A stretch of 64,000 bases of DNA, taken from Atherix ibis. Its lineage: Eukaryota > Arthropoda > Insecta > Diptera > Athericidae. Shown one piece after another: positions 24,252-35,824 of the stretch (its first letter is position 1; the number at the start of each line of letters is the position of its first letter). The notes under the pieces are model-generated. The model saw nothing but the letters and a program-made list of their open reading frames with translations. It ran no database searches and was not told where the DNA came from. The position numbers were made by a program, and so were the translations under genes. Location of the stretch: positions 42,794,954 through 42,858,953 of the forward strand of contig OY282609.1 of the NCBI GenBank assembly GCA_958298945.1. The letters are read 5' to 3'.

Positions 24252-27200
24252 CAAGAGGAATATTCAGTGATATTTTTAAAGAGGTATATTCAGTAGTATT
24301 TTTCAAGAGCATCATTCAGTGGTATTTTTCAAGAGGAATATTCAGTGGTATTTTTCATGTGAAATATTCAGTGGTATTTTTCAAGAGGAATATTCAGTGG
24401 TATTTATCAAGAGTAATATTCAGTGGTATTTTTCAAGAGGAATATTCAGTGGAAATTTTCAAGTGCAATATTCAGTGGTATTTTTCAAAAGCAATATTCA
24501 ATTGTATTTTTCAAGATATATATTCAGTTTTATTTTTCAAGAGGAATATTCAGTGGTATTTTTCAAGTGGAATATTCAGTGGTATTTTTCAAGAGGAATA
24601 TTCAGTGGTATTTTTCAAGAGTAATAATTCAGTGGTATTTTTCAAGAGGAATATTCAGTGGAATTTTTCAAGTGGAATATTCAGTGGTATTTTTCAAGAG
24701 GAATATTCAGTGGTATTTTTCAAGAGGAATAATCAGTGGTGTTTTTCAATAGGAATATTCAGTGATATTTTTCAAGAGGAATGTTCAGTAGTATTTTTCA
24801 AGAGGAATATTCAGTGGTATTTTTCAAGAGGAATGTTCAGTGGTATTTTTCAAGTGTAATATTCAATGGTATTTTTCAAGAGGAATATTCGGTGGTATTT
24901 TTCAAGTGGAATATTCAGTGGTATTTTTCAAGAGGAATATTCAGTGGTATTTTTCAAGAGGAATATTCAGTGGTATTTTTCAAAAGGAATATTCAGTTTT
25001 ATTTTTCAAGAGGAATATTCAGTGGTATTTCTCAAGAGGAATATTCAGTAGTATTTTTTAAGAGGAATATTCAGTGGTATTTTGCAAGAGGAATTTTCAG
25101 TGGTATTTTTCAAGAGGAATATTCAGTTGTATTTTTCAAGAGGAATATTCAGTGGTATTTTTCAAGAGGCATATTCAGTGGTATTTTTCAAGAGTAATAT
25201 TCACTGGTATTTTTCAAGAGGAATATTCAGTGGTATTTTTCAAGTGGAATATTCAGTGGTATTTTTCAAGAGGAATATTCAGAGGTATTATTCAAGAGGA
25301 AAATTCAGTGGTATTTTTCTTTAGGAATATTCAGTGGTATTTTTCAAGAGGAATATTCAATTGTATTTTTCAAGAGGAATATTCAGTGGTATTTTTCAAG
25401 AGGAATATTCAGTGGTATTTTTCAATAGTAATATTCAATGGTATTTTTCAAGAGGAATATTCAGTAGTATTTTTCAAGAGGAATATTAAGTAGTATTTTT
25501 CAAGAGTAATATTCAGTGGTATTTTCAAGAGGAATATTCAGTATTATTTTTCAAAAGGAATTTTTAGTTGTATTTTTCAAGAGGAATATTTAGTGATATT
25601 TTTGAGGAGGTATATTCAGTAGAATTTTTCAAGAGGAATATTCAGTGATATTTTTCAAAAGGAATAATCAGTCGTATTTTTTAGGAGCAATATTCAGTGG
25701 TATTTTTCAAGAGGAATATTCAGTGGTATTTTTCAAGAGGAATATTTAGTGGTATTTTTCAAGAGGAATATTCAATTGTATTTTTCAAGAGGAATATTCA
25801 GTGGTATTTTTCAAGAGGAATATTCAGTGGTATTTTTCAATAGTAATATTCAATGGTATTTTTCAAGAGGAATATTCAGTAGTATTTTTCGAGAGGAATA
25901 TTAAGTAGTATTTGTCAAGAGTAATATTCAGTGGTATTTTAAAGAGGACTATTCAGTATTATTTTTCAAGAGGAATTTTTAGTTGTATTTTTCAAGAGGA
26001 ATATTCAGTGATATTTTTAAAGAGGTATATTCAGTAGTATTTTTCAAGAGCAACATTCATTGGTATTTTTCAAGATTAATATTCAGTGGTATTTTTCAAG
26101 TGAAATATTCAGTGGTATTTTTCAAGAGGAATATTCAGTGGTATTTATCAAGAGTAATATTCAGTGGTATTTTTCAAGAGGAATATTCAGTGGAAATTTT
26201 CAAGTGCAATATTCAGTGGTATTTTTCAAAAGCAATATTCAATTGTATTTTTCAAGATATATATTCAGTTTTATTTTTCAAGAGGAATATTCAGTAGTAT
26301 TTTTCAAGTGGAATATTCAGTGGTATTTTTCAAGAGGAATATTCAGTGGTATTTTTTAAGAGTAATAATTCAGTGGTATTTTTCAAGAGGAATATTCAGT
26401 GGAATTTTTCAAGTGGAATATTCAGTGGTATTTTTCAAGAGGAATATTCAGTGGTATTTTTCAAGAGGAATAATCAGTGGTGTTTTTCAATAGGAATATT
26501 CAGTGATATTTTTCAAGAGGAATGTTCAGTAGTATTTTTCAAGAGGAATATTCAGTGGTATTTTTCAAGAGGAATGTTCAGTGGTATTTTTCAAGTGTAA
26601 TATTCAATGGTATTTTTCAAGAGGAATATTCGGTGGTATTTTTCAAGTGGAATATTCAGTGGTATTTTTCAAGAGGAATATTCAGTGGTATTTTTCAAGA
26701 GGAATATTCAGTGGTATTTTTCAAGAGGAATATTCAGTGGTATTTTTCAAAAGGAATATTCAGTTTTATTTTTCAAGAGGAATATTCAGTGGTATTTTTC
26801 AAGAGGAATATTCAGTAGTATTTTTCAAGAGGAATATTCAGTGGTATTTTGCAAGAGGAATTTTCAGTGGTATTTTTCAAGAGGAATATTCAGTTGTATT
26901 TTTCAAGAGGAATATTCAGTGGTATTTTTCAAGAGGCATATTCAGTGGTATTTTTCAAGAGTAATATTCACTGGTATTTTTCAAGAGGAATATTCAGTGG
27001 TATTTTTCAAGTGGAATATTCAGTGGTATTTTTCAAGAGGAATATTCAGAGGTATTTTTCAAGAGGAAAATTCAGTGGTATTTTTCTTTAGAAATATTCA
27101 GTGGTATTTTTCAAGAGGAATATTCAATTGTATTTTTCAAGAGGAATATTCAGTGGTATTTTTCAAGAGGAATATTCAGTGGTATTTTTCAATAGTAATA

Positions 27201-27785
27201 TTCAATGGTATTTTTCAAGAGGAATATTCAGTAGTATTTTTCAAGAGGAATATTAAGTAGTATTTTTCAAGAGTAATATTCAGTGGTACTTTCAAGAGGA
27301 ATATTCAGTATTATTTTTCAAGAGGAATTTTTAGTTGTATTTTTCAAGAGGAATATTTAGTGATATTTTTGAGGAGGTATATTCAGTAGAATTTTTCAAG
27401 AGGAATATTCAGTGATATTTTTCAAAAGGAATAATCAGTCGTATTTTTTAGGAGCAATATTCAGTGGTATTTTTCAAGAGGAATATTCAGTGGTATTTTT
27501 CAAGAGGAATATTCAGTGGTATTTTTCAAGAGGAATATTCAATTGTATTTTTCAAGAGGAATATTCAGTGGTATTTTTCAAGAGGAATATTCAGTGGTAT
27601 TTTTCAATAGTAATATTCAATGGTATTTTTCAAGAGGAATATGCAGTAGTATTTTTCAAGAGGAATATTAAGTAGTATTTTTCAAGAGTAATATTCAGTG
27701 GTATTTTCAAGAGGAATATTCAGTATTATTTTTCAAGAGGAAATTTTAGTTGTATTTTTCAAGAGGAATATTTAGTGATATTTTT
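24252..27785. repeat. 1,741/1,767-bp tandem duplication
   Basis: Offset 1,741 (67 monomers minus a net one base) holds from about 24,252 to 25,080. After one added monomer in copy 2 the offset is 1,767. Shared markers include AAGATATATATTC, GGAAATTTTC, the 27-bp TAATAATTC monomer (24,607 and about 26,347), the AATGTTCAG pair and TTTTTGAGGAGG. The net offset is explained by one insertion (+1) and two deletions (about 25,516 and 25,936). Confidence 0.88.
24607..24633 (+). repeat. 27-bp monomer with TAATAATTC
   Basis: An extra A changes AGTAATATTC to AGTAATAATTC. The same monomer is at about 26,347-26,374, inside the second copy of the 1,741-bp unit, so the insertion predates that duplication. 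Confidence 0.85.
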
Positions 27786-27806
27786 TAGGAGCAATATTCA
27801 GTGGTA
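27775..27806 (+). repeat. Hybrid monomer at a 78-bp exchange junction
   Basis: GTGATATTTTTTAGGAGC joins the left side of the GTGATATTTTTAAGGAGG monomer to the right side of the CGTATTTTTTAGGAGC monomer. In other P-type segments (for example 10,525-10,620) those two are three monomers apart. A 78-bp in-register deletion is therefore visible here at single-monomer resolution. Confidence 0.8.
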
Positions 27807-30800
27807 TTTTTTAAGATGAATATTCAGTGGTATTTTTCAAGAGGAATATTCATTGGTATTTTTCAAGAGGAATATTCAGTGGTATTTTTCAAGAGGAATA
27901 TTCAGTGGTATTTTTCAAGGGAAATAATCAGAGGTATTTTTCAAGAGCAATATTCAGTTGTATTTTTCAAGAGGAATATTCAGTGGTATTTTCCAAGAGA
28001 AATATTCAGTGGTATTTTTCAAGTGGAATATTCAGTGGTATCTTTCATGAGGAATATTCAGTGGTACTTTCCAAGAGGAATATTCATTGGTATTTTTCAA
28101 GTGGAATATTCAGTGGTATTTTTCAAGAGGAATATTCAGAGGTGTTTTTCAAGAGGAAATTTCAGTGGTATTTTTCTTTAGGAATATTCAGTGGTATTTT
28201 TCAAGAGGGATATTCAGTTGTATTTTTCAAGAGGAATATTCAGTGGTATTTTTCAAGAGGAATATTCAGTGGTATTTTTCAATAGTAATATTCAATGGTA
28301 TTTTTCAAGAGGAATATTCAGTAGTATTTTTCAAGAGGAATATTAAGTAGTATTTGTCAAGAGTAATATTCAGTGGTATTTTCAAGAGGAATATTCAGTA
28401 TTATTTTTCAAAGGGAATTTTTAGTTGTATTTTTGAAGAGGAATATTCAGTGATATTTTTAAAGAGGTATATTCAGTAGTATTTTTCAAGAGCAGTATTC
28501 AGTGGTATTTTTCAAGAGGAATATTCAGTGGTATTTTTCAAGTGGAATATTCAGTGGTATTTTTCAAGAGGAATATTCAGTGGTATTTTTCAAGAGTAAT
28601 ATTCAGTTTTATTTTTCAAGAGGAATATTCAGTGGAATTTTTCAAGTGGAATATTCAGTGGTATTTTTCAAAAGCAATATTCAATTGTATTTTTCAAGAT
28701 AAATATTCAGTTGTATTTTTCAAGAGGAATATTCAGTGGTATTTTTCAAGTGGAATATTCAGTGGTATTTTTCAAGAGGAATATTCAGTGGTATTTTTCA
28801 AGAGTAATATTCAGTGGTATTTTTCAAGAGTAATATTCAGTGGTGTTTTTCAATAGGAATATTCAGTGATATTTTTCAAGAGGAATATTCAGTAGTATTT
28901 TTCAAGAGGAATATTCAGTGGTATTTTTCAAGAGGAATATTCAGTGGTATTTTTCAAGAGTAATATTCAATGGTATTTTTCAAGAGGAATATTCGGTGGT
29001 ATTTTTCAAGTGGAATATTCAGTGGTATTTTTCAAGAGGAATATTCAGTGGTATATTTCAAGAGGAATCTTCAGTGGTATTTTTCAAGAGGAATATTCAG
29101 TGGTATTTTGCAAGCGGAATATTCAATAGTATTTTTCAAGTGGAATATTCAGTGGTATTTTTCACGAGGAATATTCAGTAGTATTTTTCAAGAGGAATAT
29201 TCAGTGGTATTTTTCAAGTGGAATATTCAGTGGTATTTTTCAAGAGGAATATTCAGTGGTATTTTTCAAGAGGAATATTCAGTGGTATTTTTCAAAAGGA
29301 ATATTCAGTTTTATTTTTCAAGAGGAATATTCAGTGGTATTTTTCAAGAGGAATATTCAGTGGTATTTTTCAAGAGGAATATTCAGTGGTATTTTTCAAG
29401 AGGAATTTTCAGTGGTATTTTTCAAGAGGAATATTCAGTTGTATTTTTCAAGAGGAATATTCAGTGGTATTTTTCAAGAGGAATATTCAGTGGTATTTTT
29501 CAAGTGGAATATTCAGTGGTATTTCTCAAGAGGCATATTCAGTGGTATTTTTCAAGAGTAATATTCAGTGGTATTTTTCAAGAGGAATATTCAGTGGTAT
29601 TTTTCAAGTGGAATATTCAGTGGTATTTTTCAAGAGGAATATTCAGAGGTATTTTTCAAGAGGAAAATTCAGTGGTATTTTTCAAGAGGAATATTCAGTT
29701 GTATTTTTCAAGAGGAATATTCAGTGGTATTTTTCAAGAGGAATATTCAGTGGTATTTTTCAATAGTAATATTCAATGGTATTTTTCAAGAGGAATATTC
29801 AGTAGTATTTTTCAAGAGGAATATTAAGTAGTATTTTTCAAGAGTAATATTCAGTGGTATTTTTCAAGAGGAATATTCAGTGGTATTTTTCAAGTGGAAT
29901 ATTCAGTGGTATTTTTCAAGAGGAATATTCAGAGGTATTTTTCAAGAGGAAAATTCAGTGGTATTTTTCTTTAGGAATATTCAGTGGTATTTTTCAAGAG
30001 GAATATTCAATTGTATTTTTCAAGAGGAATATTCAGTGGTATTTTTCAAGAGGAATATTCAGTGGTATTTTTCAATAGTAATATTCAATGGTATTTTTCA
30101 AGAGGAATATTCAGTAATATTTTTCAAGAGGAATATTTAGTAGTATTTTTCAAGAGTAATATTCAGTGGTATTTTCAAGAGGAATATTCAGTATTATTTT
30201 TCAAGAGGAATTTTTAGTTGTATTTTTCAAGAGGAATATTTAGTGATATTTTTAAGGAGGTATATTCAGTAGAATTTTTCAAGAGGAATATTCAGTGGTA
30301 TTTTTCAAAAGGAATAATCAGTCGTATTTTTTAGGAGCAATATTCAGTGGTATTTTTCAAGAGGAATATTCAGTGGTATTTTTCAAGAGGAATATTCAGT
30401 GGTATTTTTCAAGAGGAATATTCAATTGTATTTTTCAAGAGGAATATTCAGTGGTACTTTTCAAGAGGAATATTCAGTGGTATTTTTCAATAGTAATATT
30501 TAATGGTATTTTTCAAGAGGAATATTCAGTAGTATTTTTCAAGAGGAATATTAAGTAGTATTTTTCAAGAGTAATATTTAGTGGTATTTTCAAGAGGAAT
30601 ATTCAGTATTATTTTTCAAGAGGAATTTTTAGTTGTATTTTTCAAGAGGAATATTTAGTGATATTTTTAAGGAGGTATATTCAGTAGAATTTTTCAAGAG
30701 GAATATTCAGTGGTATTTTTCAAAAGGAATAATCAGTCGTATTTTTTAGGAGCAATATTCAGTGGTATTTTTTAAGATGAATATTCAGTGGTATTTTTCA

Positions 30801-31740
30801 AGAGGAATATTCATTGGTATTTTTCAAGAGGAATATTCAGTGGTATTTTTCAAGAGGAATATTCAGTGGTATTTTTCAAGGGAAATAATCAGAGGTATTT
30901 TTCAAGAGCAATATTCAGTTGTATTTTTCAAGAGGAATATTCAGTGGTATTTTTCAAGAGAAATATTCAGTGGTATTTTTCAAGTGGAACATTTAGTGGT
31001 ATCTTTCATGAGGAATATTCAGTGGTACTTTCCAAGAGGAATATTCAGTGGTATTTTTCAAGTGGAATATTCAGTGGTATTTTTCAAGAGGAATATTCAG
31101 AGGTATTTTTCAAGAGGAAATTTCAGTGGTATTTTTCTTTAGGAATATTCAGTGGTATTTTTCAAGAGGAATATTCAGTAGTATTTTTCAAGAGGAATAT
31201 TCAGTGGTATTTTTCAAGAGGAATATTCAGTGGTATTTTTCAATAGTAATATTCAATGGTATTTTTCAAGAGGAATATTCAGTAGTATTTTTCAAGAGGA
31301 ATATTAAGTAGTATTTGTCAAGAGTAATATTCAGTGGTATTTTCAAGAGGAATATTCAGTATTATTTTTCAAAGGGAATTTTTAGTTGTATTTTTCAAGA
31401 GGAATATTCAGTGATATTTTTAAAGAGGTATATTCAGTAGTATTTTTCAAGAGCAGTATTCAGTGGTATTTTTCAAGAGGAATATTCAGTGGTATTTTTC
31501 AAGTGGAATATTCAGTGGTATTTTTCAAGAGGAATATTCAGTGGTATTTTTCAAGAGTAATATTCAGTGGTATTTTTCAAGAGGAATATTCAGTGGAATT
31601 TTTCAAGTGGAATATTCAGTGGTATTTTTCAAAAGCAATATTCAATTGTATTTTTCAAGATAAATATTCAGTTGTATTTTTCAAGAGGAATATTCAGTGG
31701 TATTTTTCAAGTGGAATATTCAGTGGTATTTTTTAAGAGG
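27781..31740. repeat. 2,961-bp higher-order repeat
   Basis: The TTTTTTAGGAGC marker at 27,781 recurs at 30,742, and offset 2,961 holds to about 31,740. The length is 114 monomers minus three 25-bp monomers (about 28,375, 30,168 and 30,588). Order inside: R, P, S, Q, P, P. Beyond 31,740 the second copy carries three extra monomers before the Q cassette. Confidence 0.82.
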
Positions 31741-33675
31741 AATATTCAGTGGTATTTTTCAAGAGTAATATTCAGTGGTATTTTTCAAGAGGAATATTCA
31801 GTGGAATTTTTCAAGTGGAATATTCAGTGGTATTTTTCAAGAGGAATATTCAGTGGTATTTTTCAAGAGGAATATGCAGTGGTGTTTTTCAATAGGAATA
31901 TTCAGTGATATTTTTCAAAAGGAATATTCAGTAGTATTTTTCAAGAGGAATATTCAGTGGTATTTTTCAAGAGGAATATTCAGTGGTATTTTTCAAGAGT
32001 AATATTCAATGGTATTTTTCAAAAGGAATATTCGGTGGTATTTTTCAAGTAAATATTCAGTGGTATTTTTCAAGAGGAATATTCAGTGGTATATTTCAAG
32101 AGAAATCTTCAGTGGTATTTTTCAAGAGGAATATTCAGTGGTATTTTGCAAGAGGAATATTCAATAGTATTTTTCAAGTGGAATATTCAGTGGTATTTTT
32201 CAAGAGGAATATTCAGTAGTATTTTTCAAGAGGAATATTCAGTGTTATTTTTCAAGAGGAATATTCAGTGGTATTTTTCAAGAGGAATATTCAGTGGTAT
32301 TTTTCAAGGGAAATAATCAGAGGTATTTTTCAAGAGCAATATTCAGTTGTATTTTTCAAGAGGAATATTCAGTGGTATTTTCCAAGAGAAATATTCAGTG
32401 GTATTTTTCAAGTGGAACATTTAGTGGTATCTTTCATGAGGAATATTCAGTGGTACTTTCCAAGAGGAATATTCAGTGGTATTTTTCAAGTGGAATATTC
32501 AGTGGTATTTTTCAAGAGGAATATTCAGAGGTATTTTTCAAGAGGAAATTTCAGTGGTATTTTTCTTTAGGAATATTCAGTGGTATTTTTCAAGAGGAAT
32601 ATTCAGTAGTATTTTTCAAGAGGAATATTCAGTGGTATTTTTCAAGAGGAATATTCAGTGGTATTTTTCAATAGTAATATTCAATGGTATTTTTCAAGAG
32701 GAATATTCAGTAGTATTTTTCAAGAGGAATATTAAGTAGTATTTGTCAAGAGTAATATTCAGTGGTATTTTCAAGAGGAATATTCAGTATTATTTTTGAA
32801 AGGGAATTTTTAGTTGTATTTTTCAAGAGGAATATTCAGTGATATTTTTAAAGAGGTATATTCAGTAGTATTTTTCAAGAGCAGTATTCAGTGGTATTTT
32901 TCAAGAGGAATATTCAGTGGTATTTTTCAAGTGGAATATTCAGTGGTATTTTTCAAGAGGAATATTCAGTGGTATTTTTCAAGAGTAATATTCAGTGGTA
33001 TTTTTCAAGAGGAATATTCAGTGGAATTTTTCAAGTGCAATATTCAGTGGTATTTTTCAAAAGCAATATTCAATTGTATTTTTCAAGATAAATATTCAGT
33101 TGTATTTTTCAAGAGGAATATTCAGTGGTATTTTTCAAGTGGAATATTCAGTGGTATTTTTTAAGAGGAATATTCAGTGGTATTTTTCAAGAGTAATATT
33201 CAGTGGTATTTTTCAAGAGGAATATTCAGTGGAATTTTTCAAGTGGAATATTCAGTGGTATTTTTCAAGAGGAATATTCAGTGGTATTTTTCAAGAGGAA
33301 TATGCAGTGGTGTTTTTCAATAGGAATATTCAGTGATATTTTTCAAAAGGAATATTCAGTAGTATTTTTCAAGAGGAATATTCAGTGGTATTTTTCAAGA
33401 GGAATATTCAGTGGTATTTTTCAAGAGTAATATTCAATGGTATTTTTCAAAAGGAATATTCGGTGGTATTTTTCAAGTAAATATTCAGTGGTATTTTTCA
33501 AGAGGAATATTCAGTGGTATATTTCAAGAGGAATCTTCAGTGGTATTTTTCAAGAGGAATATTCAGTGGTATTTTGCAAGAGGAATATTCAATAGTATTT
33601 TTCAAGTGGAATATTCAGTGGTATTTTTCAAGAGGAATATTCAGTAGTATTTTTCAAGAGGAATATTCAGTGTTA
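30820..33675. repeat. 1,428-bp tandem duplication
   Basis: Copy 1 is 30,820-32,247 and copy 2 is 32,248-33,675. The length is 55 monomers minus two: the 25-bp GGTATTTTCAAG monomer (31,337/32,765) and the CAAGTAAATATTC one-base deletion (32,049/33,477). Shared rarities include AACATTTAGTGGTATC, GAGCAGTATTC, AATATGCAGTGGTG and a TCAGTGTTATTTTTC junction. The copies are almost identical. Confidence 0.92.
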
Positions 33676-34268
33676 TTTTTCAAGTGGAATATTCAGTGGT
33701 ATTTTTCAAGAGGAATATTCAGTGGTATTTTTCAAGAGGAATATTCAGTGGTATTTTTCAGAAGGAATATTCAGTTTTATTTTTCAAGAGGAATATTCAG
33801 TGGTATTTTTCAAGAGGAATATTCAGTGGTATTTTTCAAGAGGAATATTCAGTGGTATTTTTCAAGAGGAATTTTCAGTGGTATTTTTCAAGAGGAATAT
33901 TCAGTTGTATTTTTCAAGAGGAATATTCAGTGGTATTTTTCAAGAGGAATATTCAGTGGTATTTTTCAAGTGGAATATTCAGTGGTATTTTTCAAGAGGA
34001 ATATTCAGTTGTATTTTTCAAGAGGAATATTCAGTGGTATTTTTCAAGAGGAATATTCAGTGGTATTTTTCAATAGCAATATTCAATGGTATTTTTCAAG
34101 AGGAATATTCAGTAGTATTTTTCAAGAGGAATATTAAGTAGTATTTTTCAAGAGTAATATTCAGTGGTATTTTCAAGAGGAATATTCAGTATTATTTTTC
34201 AAGAGGAATTTTTAGTTGTATTTTTCAAGAGGAATATTCAGTGATATTTTTAAGGAGGTATATTCAGT

Positions 34269-34290
34269 AGAATTTTAAATGGAATTCAGT
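34269..34290 (+). repeat. 22-bp monomer (four-base deletion)
   Basis: AGAATTTTAAATGGAATTCAGT's counterpart elsewhere (for example about 37,068 and 45,084) is a full 26-bp AGAATTTTTCAAG-type monomer. The short form occurs at 34,269, 36,082 and 38,960, exactly one per 1,813-bp or 2,878-bp copy. It is a good tag for this duplication series and the only source of GAATTC (EcoRI) that I noticed in these units. Confidence 0.85.
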
Positions 34291-34414
34291 GGTATTTTTC
34301 AAATGGAATAATCAGTCGTATTTTTTAAGAGCAATGTTCAGTGGTATTTTGCAAGAGGAATATTCAGTGGTTCTTTTCAAGAGGAATATTCAGTGGTATT
34401 TTTCAAGAGGAATA

Positions 34415-34480
34415 TTCAGTGATATTTTCAAGAGGAGTATTCAGCGTTATTTTTCAAGAGAAATATGGAGTGGTATTTTT
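34415..34480 (+). repeat. Cassette U (GGAGTATTCAGCG / AATATGGAG), representative copy
   Basis: A 25-bp GATATTTTCAAGAGGAG monomer, a TATTCAGCGTTATTTTTC junction, and GAGAAATATGGAGTGG followed by TTTTTTAAGATGAATATTC. Copies lie near 36,237, 37,211, 37,770 (AGAG variant), 39,115, 40,090, 40,646, 45,240, 46,645, 48,410, 58,205, 60,333, 61,325 (full-length variant) and 63,370. None occurs before 34.4 kb. Confidence 0.85.
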
Positions 34481-35824
34481 TAAGATGAATATTCAGTGGT
34501 ATTTTTCAAGAGGAATATTCAGTGGTATTTTTCAAGAGGAATATTCAGTGGTATTTTTCAAGAGGAATTTTCAGTGGTATTTTTCAAGGGAAATAATCAG
34601 AGGTATTTTTCAAGAGCAATATTCAGTTGTATTTTTCAAGAGGAATATTCAGTGATATTTTCCAAGAGAAATATTCAGTGGTATTTTTCAAGTGGAATAT
34701 TCAGTGGTATCTTTCATGAGGAATATTCAGTGGTACTTTCCAAGAGGAATATTCAGTGGTATTTTTCAAGAGGAATATTCAGTGGTATTTTTCAAGAGTA
34801 ATATTCAGTGGTATTTTTCAAGAGGAATATTCAGTGGAATTTTTCAAGTGCAATATTCAGTGGTATTTTTCAAAAGCAATATTCAATTGTATTTTTCAAG
34901 ATAAATATTCAGTTGTATTTTTCAAGAGGAATATTCAGTGGTATTTTTCAAGTGGAATATTCAGTGGTATTTTTTAAGAGGAATATTCAGTGGTATTTTT
35001 CAAGAGTAATATTCAGTGGTATTTTTCAAGAGGAATATTCAGTGGAATTTTTCAAGTGGAATATTCAGTGGTATTTTTCAAGAGGAATATTCAGTGGTAT
35101 TTTTCAAGAGGAATATGCAGTGGTGTTTTTCAATAGGAATATTCAGTGATATTTTTCAAAAGGAATATTCAGTAGTATTTTTCAAGAGGAATATTCAGTG
35201 GTATTTTTCAAGAGGAATATTCAGTGGTATTTTTCAAGAGTAATATTCAATGGTATTTTTCAAAAGGAATATTCGGTGGTATTTTTCAAGTAAATATTCA
35301 GTGGTATTTTTCAAGAGGAATATTCAGTGGTATATTTCAAGAGGAATCTTCAGTGGTATTTTTCAAGAGGAATATTCAGTGGTATTTTGCAAGAGGAATA
35401 TTCAATAGTATTTTTCAAGTGGAATATTCAGTGGTATTTTTCAAGAGGAATATTCAGTAGTATTTTTCAAGAGGAATATTCAGTGTTATTTTTCAAGTGG
35501 AATATTCAGTGGTATTTTTCAAGAGGAATATTCAGTGGTATTTTTCAAGAGGAATATTCAGTGGTATTTTTCAGAAGGAATATTCAGTTTTATTTTTCAA
35601 GAGGAATATTCAGTGGTATTTTTCAAGAGGAATATTCAGTGGTATTTTTCAAGAGGAATATTCAGTGGTATTTTTCAAGAGGAATTTTCAGTGGTATTTT
35701 TCAAGAGGAATATTCAGTTGTATTTTTCAAGAGGAATATTCAGTGGTATTTTTCAAGAGGAATATTCAGTGGTATTTTTCAAGTGGAATATTCAGTGGTA
35801 TTTTTCAAGAGGAATATTCAGTTG

